Shown in pieces: positions 30,861 to 35,518 of a stretch of 35,518 nucleotides of DNA. Position 1 is the first letter of the stretch, and the number at the start of each line of letters is the position of its first letter. Below the pieces are notes generated by a model. It ran no database searches. It was not told the origin of the DNA and was given only the letters and a program-made list of their open reading frames with translations. The stretch comes from a bacterium. GTDB lineage: Bacteria; Bacteroidota; Bacteroidia; Cytophagales; Cyclobacteriaceae. The stretch is from positions 1 to 35,518 of the forward strand of contig JANSWY010000049.1 in the NCBI GenBank assembly GCA_024743255.1, given 5' to 3'. Position numbers and translations under genes: made by a program.

Positions 30861-32513
30861 ATGCGAATTTTTTACCTCTTACAATGTTTAATTGTATCAA
30901 CAAGTTTGCTAGGTCAGTCCCAGTTCTCAAATGATCTTTTTAGTTTTTACGAGATTCGGAATTTGGGGAAAAGTTATGAGTATTCTATTGAACAAATTAT
31001 AGAGCTATCTGAAAACGATTCCAGTAATCTAAAAACTCCAAAAACCAATCTGTTTAAGGTTAAAAGTGATACTTGGGTAAGAATAAAACTAAAAACTACA
31101 GAAAATCGCCAGTCCAATTACTTGCTGGAGGTAGGTGAGCCTTCTATTAGGCATATTCATTTCTATTCAGTAAAAAACAGAAAGGTTCAAGAACATTTAC
31201 AGTCAGGTGTTGGCGTTACTTTTGAAAAACGGAAAGAGCTTTACAGAAACCACGTATTCCCTATCAACATTCCAGATTCTTCTGTTCATACATATTATAT
31301 GTACATTTCTACGAACGGTAACCGGAGTATCGCTTCCTTGAGCTTTTACACCGAGGATGATTACCAAAAGAAAAATATGCTTCAAACCCTGGAGGTAGGA
31401 ATTGGTATGGGTTTGTTACTTCTTGTTTGTCTGGTTTCGGGCGTGCTTTTTGTTGTTTTTAAAAAGAAGATATACCTACTGTATTCCTCGCACCTATTAT
31501 TCGTAATTCTTTTTATTCTAAGCAGAAGTGGTGTAGGATTTCGATATCTATGGCCAGACTATCCTGAATGGAATTTAATTTTTATGAGAACTGGTCTTTA
31601 TGGACTTATAATTTTCGTATCACTCTTTACCATTTACTTCCTAAGAGTCCGAACTTTCAGTAAAGTATTGACCTACTTACTTTTTGTGGATGTGTTATTA
31701 CACACAATATTTTTGGTTGCGATCTTTTTAAGAATTGACCCAATGGATCTGCCTAAGGCAACTTTCTCAAGTTTTTTACACTCAATTCTTTTGATAGTAG
31801 TTGGCATAGCTGCAATTCGCAGAAATCTCAAACAGGCTAGTATTTACACCGTAGGCATTATACTTTTTTCCATAGTTGGGATCATCCAAATACTAGCTTT
31901 ATACGGAGTAGCTCCATTGAATTTTTCAAAGCTCATTGCTTTGCGTTATGGGTGGTATTTAGAAGTCTTTTTCCTCTCGTTGGCAGTTGCATTCAGATTT
32001 AAAAGTGTACTCTTTGAAAATGAACAACTGCTTGTAAAGAATAAGCTGGCTGAATTGCAATTAAGTAGAGCGAAAGGTGCCATAAATGAAGTGGAGCAAA
32101 AAATTGAGACAAGAAACAGAAAGCTTCTGTCATCCAATATAGAATTAACAAAAAGAATGGAGGAACTAACCATCATTAAAAACGAAGTAAATGACACAGA
32201 GCTAAGAAAAAAACTTGAACGACTGATTGAAAATCAAGATTCAGAACACACGTCATCTAATTGGGAAGCTTTTATGTCAATTTTTGAACAGATACACCCC
32301 TCTTTTTTCCATAGAATAATGCAGGAATATCCTCAGCTCACTCAGAATGACTTGAGATATGCGGCCTATGTGAAGATGGGTTTCAGTTCAAAAGAAATAG
32401 CCAGCATATTAAACGTTCAGGTCGATAGCTTAAAAAATACACGTTATCGCATACGTAAGAAAGCAGGTCTGGATTCATCCATAAAAGTGAATGATTTTTT
32501 AATGAAATATTAA
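30861..32513 (+). CDS. 7TMR-DISM receptor with C-terminal LuxR-like HTH
   Basis: A 550-aa signalling protein. Signal peptide about 1-19 (LLQCLIVSTSLLGQ), an extracellular 7TMR-DISMED2-type beta domain at about 25-165 (VKSDTWVRIKLKTTENRQSN), and seven hydrophobic segments at about 175-385 (7TMR-DISM). A coiled coil follows at about 388-450 (LAELQLSRAKGAINEVEQKI), then a LuxR/GerE-type HTH at about 490-550 (LTQNDLRYAAYVKMGFSSKE, ILNVQVDSLKNTRYRIRKKA). This is a membrane-bound one-component regulator found in Bacteroidota: the outer domain probably binds carbohydrate-like ligands, the HTH acts on DNA. The target is unknown. It lies between the methyltransferase and the large surface-protein gene and may control the latter, which is inference. 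Confidence 0.88.
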   Translation: MRIFYLLQCLIVSTSLLGQSQFSNDLFSFYEIRNLGKSYEYSIEQIIELSENDSSNLKTPKTNLFKVKSDTWVRIKLKTTENRQSNYLLEVGEPSIRHIHFYSVKNRKVQEHLQSGVGVTFEKRKELYRNHVFPINIPDSSVHTYYMYISTNGNRSIASLSFYTEDDYQKKNMLQTLEVGIGMGLLLLVCLVSGVLFVVFKKKIYLLYSSHLLFVILFILSRSGVGFRYLWPDYPEWNLIFMRTGLYGLIIFVSLFTIYFLRVRTFSKVLTYLLFVDVLLHTIFLVAIFLRIDPMDLPKATFSSFLHSILLIVVGIAAIRRNLKQASIYTVGIILFSIVGIIQILALYGVAPLNFSKLIALRYGWYLEVFFLSLAVAFRFKSVLFENEQLLVKNKLAELQLSRAKGAINEVEQKIETRNRKLLSSNIELTKRMEELTIIKNEVNDTELRKKLERLIENQDSEHTSSNWEAFMSIFEQIHPSFFHRIMQEYPQLTQNDLRYAAYVKMGFSSKEIASILNVQVDSLKNTRYRIRKKAGLDSSIKVNDFLMKY

Positions 32514-32625
32514 ACCATATGTCTCCAATAAAATGTCTGAACTAAGTTTATGTATTCTATTTTTTCCATTCTTTTACCAATATTTAGATTGATGTTATGC
32601 CTTTTGGGTTAACAGAATACTGATG

Positions 32626-32643
32626 TGTCGACCTTTTATCGAC
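32626..32643. repeat. Short palindrome upstream of the surface protein gene
   Basis: GTCGA and TCGAC flank CCTTTTA in the 199-bp spacer between the 7TMR gene and the large surface-protein gene. It might be a weak hairpin or an operator; the tail is not a clear terminator. I see no convincing promoter box in this spacer. Confidence 0.25.
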
Positions 32644-32712
32644 CCTTCAGTGCCTGCATTCATTCTAAGCAATACATAAATTAGAGTTTTGAATTTTTGG
32701 TATAATAAACAC

Positions 32713-35518
32713 ATGCCCTCTTATAAATCTATATTCATTACCTGGTTATTCCTTGGCATTCTGCTATTCGGGTTATTCCCTTTCGCTAATGGACAATCGG
32801 GATCTCTTACCTATTCTACTACTTCTGATATATCAACCTCGGACTATAATGGGGACAATTTCAACATCTCAAGTCAAACAACTAGTCCTCGTTGCGTCCA
32901 GATAAGCCCTGATGGTACACGTGTATTTGTTGTTAGTAATAATCCATCAAATAGCGTCCTTCAATACAACTTATCCACCCCTCATGACATCACTTCAGCA
33001 TCCTATTCAGGTAATGCACTAAATGTGAATGCTCAGGAATCTTCCCCGCAGGGAATCACATTTTCAAAAGATGGGACATATATGTACCTGGTCGGTGATG
33101 AGAACAATGCTCAACCAGTAGTCTACACACTCTCTACACCATTTGAGATATCAACAGCATCGTACAATAGTGGAAATAACATGCAACACCTTACTTTGCC
33201 AAATAATGGTGGATCAGGGGTAGCAATACGTAACAACGGGAGAAGAATATTCGTCGCACTGAATAATGAATTCATTCGCCAATACAATTTGGGTACAGCT
33301 TATGACTTAACTTCGGCCTCAGATCCTGGGATATCTATCGATGTAACATCAATAGATGTTGATATAAATACCCTGGAAAGTGTCGCTTTCAACAATAATG
33401 GTTCCGGCTTCTTCTTTACGGAAAGAACAGAAGATAGGATAAGAAGTGTTAGTTTATCGTCCTTGTTTGATCTAAGCAGCTTTAGTTCTTCAGGTAATAG
33501 AGACGTGAGTGACCAAGATAATGGCCCACGAGGAGTAGCGGTAAGCGGGGATGGAACAAAACTTTATATGGTCGGAGATGATAATAGCCCAGCTCGCATC
33601 TATCAATATGAATTGACGAATGAAGTTTTTGAGGAATCATTGGCTAACGATGGAAGTATGACGGGCGAATTAATTATTAATCTGGTCGGTGACCAATTCG
33701 TTAATAATACTACGACCGTAGAAAACAATTTAACAATCAACAACCTACCTGCTGGTTTAGGCTTTGATGTTTCCTTTTCTAATAGCAGAACTACCCTTAG
33801 AGTTACTTTAACCGGAAACGCAACCTCAAACGATGATGTACACAGTGTGTCAGATCTACAAGTTAATTTTAGTAATGGTGCCTTTTCTACGTTAAATGCG
33901 TCCTCGATTAGCAACTCTACCAATTATAACACAGGATTGAGTCTCGATTTTATTGGACCTCCAATATTCACAAGTGGAAATACAGCAAGCGGCCCAGAAA
34001 ACAGCACAAGTGAGGTTCTTGACATACAAGCGAATAATGGCGATGGTGGAAATAACGATTCCAATGTGAATTATTCCATCACTGGAGGAGCAGATGCATC
34101 ATTTTTTGCTATTAACAGTGGTAATGGAAGGTTAAGTTTTGCCTCTGCTCGAGATTTTGAAAACCCAGAAGACAATGGAAGCAATAATACCTATGTGGTA
34201 CAAGTAACCGCTACAGATGATACTGGATTGACTACCAGTCAAACGATTACAGTCACAGTAACAGATGTAAATGAAGACCCTGTTATTACAAGTGCCAACT
34301 CAGCAAGTTTTACAGAAAATGGAACAGGGGTAGTTCTGGATATACAAGCCAATGATGGAGATGGAGGAGGTAATGATGCTAATGTAAACTATTCCATCAC
34401 TGGAGGAATAGATCAATCACTTTTTACGATCAATTCAGGAAATGGAAGGTTATTTTTTGTCACACCTCCAGATTTTGAAAATCCAACGGACAGTGATTTT
34501 GATAACGATTACGTCGTAGAAGTAACAGCAACAGATGCTGTAAGTGGAGCTACCGTTTCTCAAACCATCACCGTCACTGTAACTAACGATACTGGTGAAC
34601 CTTTGCCAACACAGCCTCCAGGGGTAACAAACATGTATTTCGATGGAGTAGATGACAGAATCTTAGTTCCTGTTAGTACCGATTTTGATGTAGGCAATGA
34701 GGTAACTTATTCCATGTGGGTGAAAATAGACAGTGAAAGTTCTGGTGCAGCAATATTATTCAGGAAAGTAGGTGGAGGTACAGATGACAAACGTATCCAT
34801 ATTAATGGATCCGGAACAGTTCGATTCTATTTATTTTCTTTGGGAGTTGATGTCGATTTCACAACTACCGATCAAGTTCCATTGAATGAATGGACACACA
34901 TTGCATGTACTTACGAAAGAAATGCGACTGCCAAAATTTATTTTAATGGAGTGGAAGTGGCATCTGCTATCACATCGAATGATGCTGTTGGTAATAGTAC
35001 ATTAGGTTCTTTTGGGATTAGCTCTCCTAATTTTTTTGAAGGTCAGCTAGATGAATTTAAAATTTTCAATACGGCACATACACAAACTGAAATTCAGTCT
35101 GACATGGCAAGCACCAATTCTGCGGAATCCGATTTGTTGGTTTATTGGAATTTTGATGATGACCAAACTGCAGGCAATCAAACTACTGTTGAAGATGTAG
35201 TGAATGGCAATAATGGGTCATTCGATGGGGCGCCTCTTTGGGTTACACGTGTTACTAATACTTTAGATGATACTAATCCAGGTTCACTGCGTTATGCACT
35301 CACTCAGGCAAATACCGATACTGACCAGGATTACATTGACTTTAGTATCTCTGGGACAGGCGTACAGACCATCACGCCCACTTCTGCGCTTCCAACTATT
35401 TCTCAATCAGTAATACTGGATGGGTATACTCAAGCAGACGCTAGCAGAAACACCTCGTCCACAGGTAATGATGCGGTATTGAACATCGAATTGGATGGAG
35501 TAAGTGCCGGTTCAGTTG
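32713..35518 (+). CDS. Large multidomain surface protein, partial (C-terminus off window)
   Basis: A single open frame from ATG 32713 runs to the window end without a stop (935 codons). Order: signal peptide about 1-30 (FITWLFLGILLFGLFPF, then ANGQ); beta-propeller-like repeats about 30-315, with repeated phrases such as ISPDGTRVFVVSNN, QYNLSTPHDITSASYSG and AVSGDGTKLYMVGD. Two cadherin-like units, each about 106 aa and clearly copied, span about 416-521 and 522-628 (shared VNYSITGG, DFENP, VTATD, TVTVT motifs). A LamG/concanavalin-like domain follows at about 640-830 (YFDGVDDRI, NEWTHIACTYERNATAKIYF). Finally a segment with NTLDDTNPGSLRYAL and VILDGYTQ, like the right-handed beta-helix/CSLREA-type surface domains, begins at about 843. 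It looks like an adhesin exported to the surface, probably by the type IX system, whose C-terminal signal would lie outside this window. Confidence 0.85.
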   Translation, partial: MPSYKSIFITWLFLGILLFGLFPFANGQSGSLTYSTTSDISTSDYNGDNFNISSQTTSPRCVQISPDGTRVFVVSNNPSNSVLQYNLSTPHDITSASYSGNALNVNAQESSPQGITFSKDGTYMYLVGDENNAQPVVYTLSTPFEISTASYNSGNNMQHLTLPNNGGSGVAIRNNGRRIFVALNNEFIRQYNLGTAYDLTSASDPGISIDVTSIDVDINTLESVAFNNNGSGFFFTERTEDRIRSVSLSSLFDLSSFSSSGNRDVSDQDNGPRGVAVSGDGTKLYMVGDDNSPARIYQYELTNEVFEESLANDGSMTGELIINLVGDQFVNNTTTVENNLTINNLPAGLGFDVSFSNSRTTLRVTLTGNATSNDDVHSVSDLQVNFSNGAFSTLNASSISNSTNYNTGLSLDFIGPPIFTSGNTASGPENSTSEVLDIQANNGDGGNNDSNVNYSITGGADASFFAINSGNGRLSFASARDFENPEDNGSNNTYVVQVTATDDTGLTTSQTITVTVTDVNEDPVITSANSASFTENGTGVVLDIQANDGDGGGNDANVNYSITGGIDQSLFTINSGNGRLFFVTPPDFENPTDSDFDNDYVVEVTATDAVSGATVSQTITVTVTNDTGEPLPTQPPGVTNMYFDGVDDRILVPVSTDFDVGNEVTYSMWVKIDSESSGAAILFRKVGGGTDDKRIHINGSGTVRFYLFSLGVDVDFTTTDQVPLNEWTHIACTYERNATAKIYFNGVEVASAITSNDAVGNSTLGSFGISSPNFFEGQLDEFKIFNTAHTQTEIQSDMASTNSAESDLLVYWNFDDDQTAGNQTTVEDVVNGNNGSFDGAPLWVTRVTNTLDDTNPGSLRYALTQANTDTDQDYIDFSISGTGVQTITPTSALPTISQSVILDGYTQADASRNTSSTGNDAVLNIELDGVSAGSV
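33961..34596 (+). repeat. Two tandem cadherin-like repeat units
   Basis: Two direct copies of about 318 bp (106 aa) start at 33961 and 34279 inside the surface-protein gene. They share VLDIQAN-GDGG, VNYSITGG, SGNGRL, DFENP and TITVTVT at the same offsets, so they arose by duplication. Confidence 0.7.

Noticed and set aside
33603-33923. 106-codon minus-strand frame in the surface-protein gene
   Set aside because: Antisense shadow of the coding frame that stays open from 32713 to the window end.
1-35518. Insertion sequence, prophage, defence system or plasmid genes
   Set aside because: No transposase, integrase, nuclease or restriction-type motif found in any supported frame.

Overview
The window looks like a chromosomal segment of a free-living, gliding-type Bacteroidota, probably of the order Cytophagales. 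This is inferred from a type IX secretion sorting domain (gliding-motility-associated C-terminus), a DUF5686/carboxypeptidase-regulatory-like outer-membrane protein, an ECF sigma/FecR/STN-TonB receptor set, a 7TMR-DISM receptor with a LuxR-like HTH, near absence of Shine-Dalgarno sites, and promoters of the Bacteroidota type (TTG, about 20 bases, TAnnTTTG). I see no insertion sequence, prophage, CRISPR array or rRNA operon.

Layout. 1-3961 (mostly minus strand): the edge of a membrane-protein gene, tRNA-Leu(CAA), a spacer with a 7-bp tandem array, two tandem paralogous secreted 197-aa proteins with matching promoters, a spacer with a perfect 15-bp inverted repeat, and an SRPBCC-GyrI-like fusion. 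4047-9297: an RDD membrane protein, a YqhA/UPF0114 protein, an M42 aminopeptidase, a two-HKD phospholipase D/cardiolipin synthase-like enzyme, a Wzi-like outer-membrane protein and tRNA-Leu(GAG). 9350-13528 (minus): egtD and egtB (ergothioneine), then a LytTR response regulator and a REC-LytS-type histidine kinase. 13802-14970 (plus): a CREST/alkaline-ceramidase-like membrane hydrolase overlapping a secreted CAP protein. 14967-18268 (minus): a compact molybdenum-cofactor operon moaD-moaE-moaA-moaC-moeA. 18412-22510: ECF sigma factor and FecR anti-sigma factor, facing a convergent TonB-dependent receptor. 22755-28806: tRNA-Lys(TTT) with two terminator-like hairpins, a TPR/SH3 membrane protein, a DUF5686 protein and a T9SS-sorted Ig-like protein. 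28897-35518 (plus): a decayed rRNA/tRNA m5U-methyltransferase N-terminus, an intact m5U methyltransferase-like gene lacking the usual Fe-S cysteines, a 7TMR-DISM/HTH regulator, and the first ~935 residues of a large surface protein with beta-propeller-like, cadherin-like and LamG-like regions.

How genes work together. EgtD and EgtB catalyse the first two committed steps of ergothioneine synthesis. MoaA/C and MoaD/E build molybdopterin, and MoeA inserts molybdate. The LytS/LytTR pair and the sigma/FecR/TonB set are separate signalling units. Most content is ordinary Bacteroidota housekeeping and envelope biology. The items that most deserve a second look are the duplicated 197-aa genes with duplicated promoters, the inverted repeat behind them, the overlapping CREST-CAP gene pair, the decayed methyltransferase fragment beside a cluster-less paralogue, and the shared extended promoter motif at the tRNA genes.
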